Shown here: in pieces, positions 46,234 through 57,600 of the stretch
Numbering within the stretch: the stretch's first letter is position 1
Layout: every line of letters begins with the position of its first letter
DNA from: Taxawa tesnikishii (nom. ined.)
Taxonomy: Eukaryota > Ascomycota > Dothideomycetes > Dothideales
DNA: 64,000 nt
Reading direction: 5' to 3'
NCBI GenBank assembly: GCA_030247885.1
Contig: JAPDRO010000001.1
Location: 868,001-932,000 of the forward strand
Notes under the pieces: generated by a model
Told to the model about the DNA's origin: nothing
Database searches by the model: none
What the model saw: only the letters and a program-made list of their open reading frames with translations
Program-made: the position numbers and the translations under genes

Positions 46234-49052
46234 GATGGGAAGACAGGCCACTCGATGGGGCACGAGCGCCAGGGAACGGTTTCTCGTGATGAGGAGAGTC
46301 TCAGTGTGACTGAGAGATGAACGAAAAAGGAGTGTGGGAGTCAGTCCATGGGAGAAAGATTAATCGTCAGGAGGTCGCTATGATACAGGGGCCCGATTTT
46401 AGCACTAAATTGACACGACCAAAAACTACACCGGCCCAAAACAGCCTCCTCTGCTGCGTGACCCACTACCGCTGCTGCTGCTGCCACCATGGCCTGCTTT
46501 CCTGCTTTCTTGCTTTCCTGCTTTCAGACGCTTGCAGACGTGCGACAAGACCTGGCTCTGCGACACGGCGAATAGACGCGACCAGCAGGCCCGGAAGACC
46601 CGCCTGTGTCAGTGTGTAGCAACGCCCACGGTGTAGACGCAGCCCCATTGGAGAGGCAATACATGCTTCGGAGTGCCGGCTTGGTGCGGATCTGACACTC
46701 ATGATTAGCCCAAAATCTGTCCATCTTGGCCCTAGCCCCATGCTCGTGCCTCTCTGCAGCACCTTGAAGACAACGGCGGATGATGGTAAGCTTGACAGGA
46801 ACGGTTAGGATGGCACCATTACGTGGGAATACGCGGCTCACTCCCGCGAGCACGAACACGGCCAATGCGTCGAATTTTCCACCATCGTGCCGCGTGTCTC
46901 CTGGAGACTCCCGAGCAGTAGTGCCCCATCATCCGTCCCGTCGACCTCCCTTGATGCTGCAAACGTGTATTTCGCTGTTGCGTCCATCAGCCTGCCTGTC
47001 ATGTCGAGGCAGCGTTGCACGCCGCTCTTCTTCACCTGCAAATAATTCTCCACAGGAATAAGACCGTTTTGGCGGGGACGCTAGATGCCGACCTTATGCG
47101 CGTCGCGCATGCCCGCATGATGAGATTCATTGGCACCGGTTGACCTGTTGCCGGGGTGGTGCGTTATTGGGCAGCAAGAAAGAAAAACCCGCCGACTGTC
47201 TTGCTTTTTGCGACTCGGGTTCGGTGTATACCAGCACAGATGTCTCCGATCCGGCCGAACGATGCGGTAGAGCAGAGACAAGGTGAGGCTTTCGCCCTCC
47301 ATCTGCATCTCATCATCCATCACCGCACGGCCCGAGCCCCTCACTGTACGTACCATGACAAGTACCGCGAACGATGCCCTTGATAGCGCATTCTTGCATC
47401 CATCCGGTCGGGTTTTCTTCTCCACAACTGAAGCAGACCGCTTGTTCCATGTACCTGCACTGAGGGTCACCCGCAGTAGACCCGACAAGAGGCAGCGACA
47501 TGGACGTGTTTGAAGCGAGCCTTGACCTCTCTGACCTTCGCCCACGAAACAACACATCTCACCTTGCCTTGGATCGGATTCCTGCATCTGTTCCGCCTGC
47601 GGCACCGCCTGAATCAGTGCTGGTATGCAGCCACTTATTGTGGTTCTATGCAGGTAACCGCCCGAAGGTAGCTGTCGTTGAGGGGAGACGGAGAATGTGA
47701 CAGGTCGACCAGGGTTCCCTGAGATGCAAGCTCCGTGACCAATCGAAGGGTAGGAGCCTCTTAGCTCGAACACCGCCCTGTTGGCCGATGTGCGAGCCGC
47801 AAACTTAATAGAGCGACTTGCCCGCATGAGCACATCGTCACCTGACTACAAGGGTACTGTTCGAGATGGCGGACTCGAAAGTATCTCTTCCTTCTGGTGC
47901 ATGTGTCCTTGCTTGTTTATGCAAGTTTCTACGTTTGTGCCATGGCGAGACTCTTAACAGCGCCACGCGTACGACAAGGACAGTCGTCAAGCAGAAGAGT
48001 GATTTGAGCGTTGAACGCTCAGAACGATATCCTACTCTCAGTTCATGATCAACCTAGCTTACCATGCATGCGACACTCAATCGGAACTGAGGTCCCTATT
48101 GTGCCGTCCATCAGCATCCGCTGCCAGCATCAACACCTTTGTTGTTAGCCAAGGTGGGTTCTTTAACGCAATACTGACAGTCGAGAACAATCTCAGTCTA
48201 GCCTGGGCTGCCAATACATCTGGGGTTCAAAATCTCCCTTTTAATGTATGAGATCTCATCGCGCATCAGTCGATCCACCCACTGTATGAACAACTGACAA
48301 CTGCGGTTTAGTGTTGGGTGTCTCTCGGTATCGAGATTCATCTTGAGTTGTTTCAGCAAACGAAGACTCCGTAAAGGCGCGGATAGGTTAGGTCAGCACC
48401 TGTCTCTAAAGGACCTTCATCCCTCCGTGCAAACGCCCCTAAAGTGCCATTCATATCCGCAGATAACACATCACCCGTGGATATGTATCAGGAAAGCGAT
48501 ACAGACGACGTAGGAGATGAAGCGTTACGCTCTACTTAGGACCGCCAAGCATCTCATGCCGAAGCACACAGGCTTACAGCAGTGCTCTGCGACATGTTCT
48601 ACACCGCGGAGGCTCGAGGTACAGGGCTGCTGCCATGTTCAAGACATTATGCAGGGTCTCACAGAAAACCGGAACGATACGCTGCTAGCTTCTTCAATAG
48701 TCTTAGGTCTGTCCGCGTATCTTGCTACCTGCTCTTTATGCAGTCTACAGTTGGATACCTGATTCCTTTGCTACTCATCCCTTCTTCCAATACATTGTCG
48801 TCATCTCCAGCACATCCGATCTTTCATCCTTCTCATCCAATAACAAAGCCGGAACGTCCACGTTCTCACTATGTTCCATGAAGAGTCTGGCCGACACCGA
48901 TATGAGTCTCCCGTAAATCTCCATATCCTCAGCCCTATCCAAAGTCTCTTGCGCAGCTTCCGTTGCATCGCCCAATCTCTTCCGTTCTCTGGCACATTCC
49001 CTCGCTCGTTTACTGTGCATAGTTAGCGTACCGTACCCGGAAGGTGTCGCCA
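45596..49052. other. Gene-free region, about 3.5 kb
   Basis: Upstream region of the Pin4-like gene and 3' side of the SRR1-like gene. Contains a (CTG)n repeat at 46187-46233. The longest open frame (47833-47081 minus, 250 codons) has no domain and no start context that stands out. I see no RNA gene. Confidence 0.5.
46187..46233. repeat. (CTG)n trinucleotide repeat
   Basis: About 15 CTG units with one CTA interruption, roughly 600 nt upstream of the Pin4-like start codon, probably in its leader or promoter (CAG on the transcript strand). Confidence 0.95.
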
Positions 49053-49495
49053 TTACATTTTTGGAGACAAAGCGCACCAGTCTGTTGTCAACCCATCCAA
49101 CTGCGCCTCCACATCATTTCCGATGTATATTACGGGATCGGTCTTGACCAGGATGTGCTGATATTGCGACTCGATTGGGGCTGCAGGTGCAAAGACCAGA
49201 GTTGAAGCATCGAACTGCGGTACCGCCTGATTCTCCTCCGTATCGTTTTTCTTCAGCACGACGATCCCTTCCCTCAAGCTCTCGAGGAACCCGTGATCGG
49301 CGTCCGTGAAAGCAGGCTCCTGGAACAGCACTGGAATCTTCTTCCCTACTGTCTCTTCCATTACTAATGCGTTAGCACACACGCGCACATCAACCGTCAA
49401 CCTCCCCATCCCTCATGGACGGACTCATCTGAGTCGACGAGGCTGGAGAGCCACTTGAAGGCGAGCTTCCCACTTGCGAGACTGTCCCTCGACAT
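49053..49495 (-). CDS. Short SRR1-like domain protein
   Basis: Fragment-like member of the SRR1 family, whose plant founder acts in circadian and light signalling; fungal roles are unclear. Two exons, 49495-49402 and 49363-49053, joined over a 38-nt intron (GTTGAC to GCATTAG with GCTAAC), give 134 residues in frame; the alternative is one exon from an ATG at 49409. Seen: PVLFQEPAFTDADHGFLESL, matching the SRR1 core (cytosine-rich family motif QDPxF/QEPAFT), then FDASTLVFAPAAP and PVIYIGNDVEAQL. The N-terminal CLGxGS part of the domain is missing, so it is either a short lineage-specific form, a truncated copy or a gene with an upstream exon I cannot find; a TAG stop lies 48 nt before the ATG. 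Confidence 0.6.
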
Positions 49496-50073
49496 GGCGA
49501 TAGGTCTCTCCGTACTCTTCCCCGTGCAACGGAACTGCTAGTAAGTGGGAGGTAGAGGGTGGAAGCATGTTTCTATACAAACGCGGAGGGTTGAGCAAGC
49601 ATGCTGCCGAAAGGGATGAGTGGTGTTTCTAGATGTCTGAAGAGCTTTGTGAATAGACCATGGACGGTGAGCGAACGCAGGAGAGGCCGTTGTGGATTCC
49701 GTCAGAAGCCTCGTGATTCTTTGGCCTTGTTTGTGAAGAAGGAAGGGTTTCTAGGACACAGTTTGATACGCAGCCGGGAGGGATAACGCTCGAATAGAGC
49801 AGGGCGGGAAGAGAAGACGCGGTGCCAGAGTGGACAAAATGGGGTATCTATGCAGAGACGGGTATCTACAAGTCGGTCCAGCTACGCAAATTGCCCAACC
49901 CTGACCGTCCATGGACGGAAAGCTAACATCTATTTAAGAAGGTTCCCAATCACCCGAACGCCTTATGTCCACCTAGCAGTTCTGATTCTGCATCCCCATC
50001 GTCCCGATTTTTCCACCTTACGCCAATGCCATCCGGTATACTCATGCCAAACCTTCACGTGCCGCCAAAACGC
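49496..50073. other. Intergenic, no gene seen
   Basis: Promoter of the SRR1-like gene and 3' flank of HSF1. Confidence 0.5.
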
Positions 50074-52417
50074 TCAAGCACCTACCTTTCTCCTCTTGGG
50101 CGGCGTTTCACCCTCTACACGGTCGGATTCAGCCTTGACCGTGGCAGGACTCGTGGCCTCACTGCTGACGCTCTCCACCCTCCCACTGCTGGCTTGCTCC
50201 TGCGGCTCGCCAAAGACGTCGTTGTTGCCCGTGTTGAAATCCCAATTCAGGCCCGTATCGTCAATGTTCAGGTTTGCATTGTCGACGGTCGCAAAGTCGA
50301 CGTTTTGGGAATCACCCGTGCCGCTGGTGGGAAAGTTGAAGTAGTTGTTGTTTGTGTTGTCGTTGAGAAACTCGTTCAGGTCAAAGGCGCCTGGTGCGCC
50401 GAGGTCGTCGTAAAGATTGGGATCGTTACTCAGGGACGGCGCGTTAGGAAGGCCGGGGATGGCACCGGTTGGACTCAGGGGCTGAAGACGCCCAGCTAGG
50501 TCGGCGACTTTGCTGTCTTGCTCCTGCTGTAGCTTGGCGAGCATGTCGAGTTGTTGCTTTGTCTGCGCGAGGCCGTCGAGGCTTGGCATGGGCGGCGGGT
50601 TGGGCGAGGTCAGCGCATTGTTCGTTCCAGGTTGGGAGCCGGCGATCATGGAAAGTACGCTATCCCGTTCTTGAGGTGTCAAGGGTGTGTTGCCGTTGGC
50701 ATTCTGGTAGTGATCAAGGGCGGAGTTGAAGTCGAATGCGGGGTTGCCCGTGACGTTGGATGGGGACCCGCTGTTGGCGTTGACATTGTTAATCAGGCTC
50801 ATCATGTCATCACTCTCCGGGAAGGAGTTCAGAAGGTCGGGAGTTGGGGCGTCATCCTTGATGGCGGGGCTGACGGAGGCGGGAGGCGGTTGTGTAGAAA
50901 TACTACTTCTCGCCCCGCGGAGGCATTCCGTGGGGTTGTTGCTTCGTTTGGTGGACTGACAGAAGTTCGTGCAGAGTTGGGTGCGGTGAAGGCGCTTCCA
51001 GGTGGTCGCAGAGTCTGTCCGCTTGTTGCTGCTGCTGCTGGTGGCGGAAGCAGTGCGAGCGGCTGTCTCCGATATCGTTGTAGCCGGTTGCTGCTCTCCG
51101 TGCTTCCCTCAGCAACATCCCCAACATCCACGACACTGCCCTGTTGTTGGTTTTGCTGAGGTATAGCATTGCCGAACATGTTCATCATGTTTGGACCTGT
51201 CCCATCAAGGCTCCGGTTGTAGAAGGTAGCCAAGAAAGTGAGGATTGCGTTGATGGAATTTTCGTGCCGATCATGGAGAGCCTGAAATGCCGTGGCTTGC
51301 CGGTAAAACTGTTCGTTTTGTTCCTTGAGCTGTGCAATCATTTTGGATATCACGCTCTGTTGCCGCTGCAACTTCTGTACTTCCTGGCGCAGGGTGGAGA
51401 CTTCTGACCGGGGCACGGTGACGAGATCTTGGCTTTGACCACGGACTGGGACAGGCCGAGAAGCCTCGTCAGCTTCCGGAGAAGCTCTCCGCGCCTCGTC
51501 ATCACTTTCACCATGATCTTGGGTCTTGATGCCGTCTCTTTTCCTCTTCGACCCTCCTGATTTCGACGCAGGCTTCTGTATGAGCCAAAGAAGCTCCGGC
51601 CGGCCCCTCTGGAAATACTCATGCCAGTACACGCTCGGGTCCTTGACCTTCTTCTCAGCCGCCTTCATAGAGTTTGCGTTCAAACCAACTCGTTTGTGGA
51701 AGCCGTACATGTTGAGCTGGCGAACGAAAGAGGCGTAATTGTTGTGCTTGAAGAGCTCTGGGATTAGCGTCCGAGCAAACTCGTCCTCGTCCAGTACTAT
51801 GAACGATTGTCCGTCATCCGACCATCGTATCAGTTCTGTGTTCTGTGTTGAGTCGAGGAAACTGCGAAAACGTATCAGCGTGCTGCTTCTCCCAACGCAG
51901 ATCCTGCCCACCTCCAGAGTTTCTGCACAAATGGCGGTATTTGTTTGCGTTTTGCCTGTGCGTCCTTCTTCGCTACTGCTGCCCTCTGATCCAGTTCCCG
52001 CTCGTCCTCGTCCATGTTCTCCCAAGCACGATCTGGAGTTGGTCCCGGGTTGTTTCCAAACACATTCCAGTGATCCTGTTGATGCCCTCCTCTTCTCGCC
52101 GCCAATTGCTGGTTGGTATTCCGCCGTACGAGCTGGTTCGACTGAGGCAGCGGTGCGGGCGCAATATTTGCTCCGTAGATTTGCGGCTGCGCTGCGTTTG
52201 CTGCGGCAGAGTAGATATTTGAGTCGTATGCGGTAGGGTCGGAGTACTGATTGGCTGCATTGCCGAGCTCTGAGGTGAAGTTGTTGAACTGGTCTTCTGT
52301 GAAATCCTGGACCTGCGGATACTGGGTACCGGGCTGCGGAGCAGACGGCTGTTGGTGTGGAACCATAGGAGATGCGCCCGGCGCGGGTCGTTTGCGGGAT
52401 GCAGGCTGAGCCTGCAT
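50074..52417 (-). CDS. HSF1: Heat shock transcription factor (Hsf1)
   Basis: Trimeric activator of heat-shock genes through nGAAn elements. Two exons, 52417-51912 and 51861-50074, intron 50 nt; 764 residues after one repair. Seen: N-terminal ASRKRPAPGASPMVP typical of filamentous-fungal Hsf1, a Gln/Asn-rich activation region, IPPFVQKLWSFLD at the splice join, the winged-helix DNA-binding domain with IRWSDDGQSFIVLDEDEF, LIPELFKHNNYASFVRQLNMYGFHK (recognition helix FVRQLNMYGF), the oligomerisation coiled coil (SEVSTLRQEVQKLQRQQSVI), and an Asn/Asp-rich C-terminal activation tail ending PPKRRKVGA. One base is missing in the C run 50913-50916 (plus strand): with it, NASAGARSSISTQPPPASVSPAIKDD continues into DLLNSFPESDDMMSLI and the total becomes 2295 nt. 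An alternative first exon further up is possible. Confidence 0.92.
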
Positions 52418-53353
52418 GGTAGAGGGCGCGAGCGAGTCTGGGAAAATGCTGGGTCCCGCCAAAGCGATGCGATGCGGGAGCGGGAAGTCGGTTTGTGGTG
52501 AGTTAAAAAGGTCCAAATTGGATTCTTTGACGAGTCGCGGAGAAGAAGTTGGTGGTAGAGTCGGAATGAGTCAACGACAAGACGCGAGCCTTTTGTGAGT
52601 ATCAAGTGAGCGACAGGCCAAAAAGCAGACAGCAGAGTGGTTCCAGCGGCACCCGGCGGAGCAGGCTGCGGGGTGTCGCGACTTTTGTATGCGCTTCCTT
52701 TCAACGGTGATGTGGTATGCGATAGAGAGCTTCAGGCGTTTCTAGTCGCTTTCCCTTGTCTGCGCACGATACGGTTCATTGACAGAGAAGAGGAAGCGAT
52801 TCCTCCGGTGCGAAGATTACTTTGTTGTACAGCGTTGGTGGGTTTCTGGGGATTACCGACAGCACTTTGGCAAAGCACGGTAACAAAACCGGGCTTGGTG
52901 ATGTGTTGGATGTGGATCAGGCAGAGCTTTGTGGTACGTATCAACGAAGCAGAAGCGGCGGCGGCGGCAGCAGCAGCAGCAGCAGCGTCAATGGGTGTTT
53001 CAAAGCAACGTGCACGCGCGTCTCTTGGAACAGCACAAGAAGAGCATGATAGATGTTGTCCAGGTCCCACTCCGGTCATGCCACTACCGCGACTTTCCTC
53101 ATATTAACGTTTGCGACTGTACAAAGTCACGTCACCGAAAGTCAATCGGCTTGCGGAGAAACCCACGCCTCCGTTCGCCGTTCGCCGTTCCCCTTGGAAG
53201 CCAGTAGTCGTTCAGTTCTGGATTTTGCAATCATGTCGTGCCTGACACCTGTCTATTGATGCACATTCATTTACACCATTCGTAGAGCATGCGAGATCCC
53301 ACAGCTTCTCAGATCCATCGATCGTCATATCAGCCAACACCATCCCTCCGTAT
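52418..53353. other. Intergenic, no gene seen
   Basis: Promoter and leader of HSF1 and 3' flank of the TOS1-like gene, with a GGC/AGC repeat at 52955-52987. Confidence 0.5.
52955..52987. repeat. (GGC)n(AGC)n trinucleotide repeat
   Basis: Four GGC units followed by about six AGC units, upstream of HSF1. Confidence 0.85.
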
Positions 53354-55049
53354 CTAAGAAAGCGTAACCGTCGAGACATCGGATGGCGCGGCGATCAGAC
53401 TGGCATAATCCGCCGCGCTCAGAGCAGAGCCAAAGTTGAAGCTCGAATCAAGATACTTGATGTGAGCCTGCTGATTATTGAGCACGACGGCCGCTTTGAC
53501 AGTACCCGAAGTTGGTCTGAGGAAATAGTCCGAGTCGCCGCCAGCCTGGTTACCGTGAATGCAGCTCGTCATGCGAGTTTCGCCGCTGCTCAGCGTCTGC
53601 CGATAACACGAGTCAGCAAGTGTCGCGACGAACCATCATGGACAATTTTGCCTACCTCGAAGACGTCAAGCTCTCCGCAGCCGTTGGTGTTTCCCCAGCA
53701 GGTGCAGGAGCCGTACTGTTGCGTTCTTGGTATAAGAGCGTTGAGCATCCAGATCGCGGGCTGGTTGCTTCCCGAAGCGTCGTTGGGCATAGAGAACTCG
53801 AAGAGGAAAATCTTGGAGCTGCCTTTGAAGCCATGGTATGCGGGAATGCCGGGCCGGTAGTAGCCACATCCTCCATCTGAGCAGGAAGTAGATGTAAAGA
53901 GTGCAAGCTGCAAGATTGGTCAGCGACTTGTATAGACAGACAAATTGGGCTAGCCCTGCGAGCTGCTTACCTCAACGCTTGATGGAAGCGACATGTCAGC
54001 CAGTACCTGTGGCGACGACGCTGCCTTGGAGCCATCGCGTGAAGCATAAGAAAGAGAGCTTCCGAAGTAGGTGGACCAGACACCGGACACACTTCCACCA
54101 CCCATGGTGTTCAGGAATGTGACACCCTGAGCAGTGCCTGCTGTCGAGCTGTAGTACGAATTCCGGGTCCAGGAACTGCCTGTTGCGGAAGGTTGTGCAC
54201 TGGACGCAGAGCTGCTTGCTGCTTTGGAAACTGAAGAGGTGCTGCTCGCCTTAGCAGAAGTGGTCAGCGTTGTTGCACTCTTGTTTACGGAGCTGGCTGT
54301 GGTGGACGAAGTCTTCGCCACAGCCGCCGAAGAGGTGCTCGATGTGACCAGGCGCGCTCCGTAAACGTTGCCGTTGTAACTTGGAGCCATAACAGAACTC
54401 TTCATGTAGCACGCTCCGCCGCCGCTCACATAGCTCACATCGACGCAGGAACTAGTCGCGGCGCACTTGTCGATGCACGCGGAGAAGCTGGATGTATATG
54501 CCATGCCAATATTTCCCGCACGATCGAAGCCGCATTCAATGTAAAATGTCTTGCCATTTGAGATATAAGTGGTACTGTTGGAGCCTGGGCAGGCAACGGA
54601 TGTTGCGCGCTCTCCGAGCTTATTCGAGTCGGCATGATCATGCTTGTGGGCGTGCCTCTGATGACTGTGCAGATGTGTGTCCCTCTTCGCTTTAGAAGAG
54701 GATGATGTAGGGGTGTAAAATGCGAACTGCTTGAGGTAAAGTGGGCCCCTGAGGTGTATGGAAAGCTGCACGTGTCAGTATCACGTTTGCCTAAGCACTT
54801 GGTCCCGCCTACTTCTTCGTCAAAAGGGGCGATTGAGCCTGAGTAGCTGGTTGATGTGAACTCGCACGCTCCAGTACTGTCGTTCATGTAAGAGACTCGG
54901 TTGTAGGACCCCGCCTTTCCGAAGTTGGAGTAAGTGATCGCATCCACCTGGCTGCAGTACCAATTTCCATTGGACTGAACACAGGAGGTCGCACTGGTCA
55001 GTCCGGCCAAGCTTGCCGAGACTGCAAGAACTGCGGCTTTGTAGAGCAT
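53354..55049 (-). CDS. TOS1: TOS1-like cell-wall protein with an inserted cysteine-rich module
   Basis: Secreted wall-associated protein of the TOS1 family, a putative glycosidase. Four exons: 55049-54813, 54765-53971, 53907-53656, 53596-53354; introns 47, 63 and 59 nt; 508 residues, all joins in frame. Seen: signal peptide (residues 1-21), N-terminal DUF2403-type part (CVQSNGNWYCSQVDAITYSN, GSIAPFDEE) joined to LSIHLRGPLYLKQFAFYTP, a His-rich stretch (HLHSHQRHAHKHDH), a Cys-containing apple/PAN-like module (ACPGSNSTTY to YGARLV, residues about 125-205), a Ser/Thr/Ala-rich linker, then the DUF2401 catalytic-like part: WSTYFGSSLSYAS, LPSSVELALFTS, GYYRPGIPAYHGFKGSSKIFLFEF, DASGSNQPAIWMLNALIPRTQQYG, CTCWGNTNGCGELDVFE. 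The motif GCGELDVFE holds the acidic pair expected of a glycosidase. Confidence 0.9.
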
Positions 55050-57043
55050 GTTGTTGGGCAAGTAAGGGGTATAGTAATATGTGAAACGAACTGGACTGGT
55101 AAGGAATGACTTGAGTCTGACGGTCCCAGACTGACAGAACGAACAAGAGACAAATGAATGACAAGAACGAAGACGGTGCCCGATCACATTAGACAGCTAC
55201 TGGGGCGCTCAGCTCGTATATAAAGAGACGCGCAACTACACCTGTATGTCTTCGACTGCGCCAGTCAAAGTCAAAATGCCGAATAAGATTGTGGCTCCAC
55301 GACAAAGGCGGGCCGTGACCAGGGATCATACTACAGCAGAGTTCCGAGACGGCGAAAGGCACCTCCACCTAAGTGTTAGTGTTGGCCGTTGGCGAGCTGA
55401 AACAGCGACATCCGAAACAGGCTCGGTTGACCTATAGCGCCGGTAGTGATAGAAAACTCCCCACGTGGAAGATGGGGGCGTTAGATGCGCTTGAACTCTA
55501 CCAACCACATCGCCACTTGGCAAATGACATTCTTCTGGCTGCGGACCGTCAACAAGGCTGGAAGTCTAGACTTGAGCCGTTACTGGGTCCACAGCTCTCC
55601 GAACCATGTACGCATACGCAGCGTGTGCTGTGAGATGCCGTATTCCGAGTGTTGCGGTATGCTGCTGGGATAAACACTATTGCCTGTAATATAGCTAGAG
55701 ATACGCTTCACCATTATTAAAAGTGTAGAGACCTGGCATAGTAGCCAGTCGCTGAGGTTGTAGGCTGGTCAGCACGCGGTGAGTGAGGAAAAGACGTGAT
55801 TGATGGCGGTGGTTGCAGCCAGCCACAGCACGTTAGATCTGCAGGGGCTAGGAGCTAGGAGACAGCTGAAGTAAAAGATGCATATCACTACGTAGCCGCC
55901 GGCTACAGCTAGTCGCTCTTCCGAGCTAAGAATCAGGATACAGGCTTTACGGTGCTAAGCTAGATCTAAACATTGTTGTTCAGAAACCTATAACTCTATA
56001 GCACAAGCACTACGACGTAATATACGTTCGCTGTGTTTTAGTGCTAGATTTTCTGAATTCATTGATGTTAACGTCGCGTAATATACTTACAGACATGCTG
56101 TGTAGACCGTCGGGTTCTCTTTGCGTGAGCAAGCGGCTTTATAATAATCGGTCTTGATTCTTAGCTCGACTAAGCGAGTACACGGCAAATCCAAATGTTA
56201 CGTATTCCAACTTCTGGGCCACAGTAGCGCGAAGCCTTCGGGTTAACTTTTGAATTCTACCAAGTAGCAGTCCCTCAGTTGAACAGTCCTGTATACCTGC
56301 TATACTTACCTACTTCACGACGGAGAAACGATTGAAATCTTGGTCAGGTGCTCGAGTATGGCTTAACTATCCGATCTGCCATGCACGAGAAACACGATTA
56401 CCTACAAGTACGACATACCTGAGCTCAGTCCCGACTCCGGCGCTGTTTCGCAAAGACATGAGTGAGACCGACACGACAAAGGCATCATAACCCTCGTCGT
56501 CCAGAAGGGGCAGGCGACCGCTCATGAACAATCTCGTTGGTGTGCCAGGATGAAGGGCGACGACTCTGGACTGGGACAACTCGATTCCGGGTTGTCGTCT
56601 CAGTATAGGAGGCAAGGTACAAGCGGAGCGCCTGTTCGAGCGGGCTAAATGGGTTGGCTGGAGCGGATTGGATGACCTGACTGAATGATGATCCGCCGCT
56701 TCCTGTACATGACACCACTTGGTGGTCACGACAAGGGAATTGCAACCTTTATCCATGCACGACCTACTCTCCTCCTACCAGTTCGGGGTTGTCGGCTCCG
56801 CTCCCCGTGAGCTTGATGGTGCGAGTCGCGTAGAAGGAAGGCGCGAGTGTTCGTCTTCGTCTGCCTGCTCTTGACTTCAGCTCTTCTTCACTAATTTTCC
56901 TCGTGCCGACCTCAGAACACTTTAGACCTAACACCATCTCACATTCTCCTCTCATGCGTTTCTTGCAGGCTTTCCTATCGTTATGGCATCTTGTACCTTC
57001 GGCTCATGTTGGAAAGGGGCGTACTGAACTGTCGACATACGCA
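55050..57043. other. Gene-poor region with AT-rich segment
   Basis: Promoter of the TOS1-like gene (TATATAAA at 55217-55223) and then DNA without a supportable gene. The stretch 55640-56340 is richer in A/T and in TA steps than the rest of the window. Confidence 0.5.
55640..56340. mobile_element. Possible decayed repeat or transposon relic
   Basis: About 700 nt with many TA dinucleotides, repeated words such as CGTAATATAC (twice, near 56015 and 56078) and CTAGAT/CTAAGC, and no reading frame. Composition shift from the surroundings is by eye. It could be a RIP-mutated element end; I found no terminal repeats or coding remnant. Confidence 0.25.
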
Positions 57044-57600
57044 ATGACGGCCGTGTATCAGCAGTCCGTCGCTTCTCCCGGCACTACATTTGCCTCAGTT
57101 GATCTGACAGGCCACTCACCGCCACGCTTACCAGCCATCGACACCAGCAACGCTATGTTCAGTCAGTGATGAAGCCGTTCATATACTCTCTTCTTGTTAT
57201 AAAGGCAGAAGAACGACCATCTCCTCTCCGGACAACAGTGACTCTTCGCGAATCCTGGCTCTTCGCCCTGCAGCTCAACTTCAACTGTCGCCTACATCCG
57301 CCAGAGGCGGGATGCCGGACTCCCATCGTCTTCGCCATACCCGCTGCCAACAATTACCCCTCCATCCTACACCGGCGCCGGCGCTGCCGCTACGATGTCT
57401 GCCATGGCGCAACACGCAATTCAGCCTCACTGGGAGAAAGACAGACCTGACTTGCCGCGTCTTTACAGGTGCCCTCTCTGCGACAAGGCCTTCCACCGTC
57501 GTGAGCACTAGAATCGTCACGGCCTCACGCATACTGCCGAGAAGCCGCACGCCTGCCATGGGGTTTGTGCGCAAAAGAGGCCGCCGTAGGTGCTCCTGCA
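57044..57600 (+). pseudogene. Decayed CreA/Mig1-like C2H2 zinc-finger gene
   Basis: The frame through 57440-57590 reads [23 protein letters not shown], then a TAG stop, then NRHGLTHTAEKPHACH. This is the first zinc finger and the start of the second of the carbon-repressor CreA (normally [31 protein letters not shown]). The stop replaces the CAG glutamine of EHQTRH by one C-to-T change, and HIRTHTG has become HGLTHTA. After HAC the second finger is lost. Upstream in the same frame a Pro/Ser-rich stretch ([34 protein letters not shown]) resembles the CreA N-terminus; an ATG-led segment at 57044-57169 may be the older start, which is weaker. A functional CreA would be elsewhere in the genome. 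Confidence 0.7.

Noticed and set aside
47081-47833. 250-codon open frame on the minus strand
   Set aside because: No recognisable motif, Cys/Arg-rich composition typical of chance frames in GC-rich DNA.
54766-54812. Frame change after the acidic DEE motif in the TOS1-like gene
   Set aside because: It is a 47-nt intron with CTGAC and CAG; the join DEE-LSIHLRGP matches the family.
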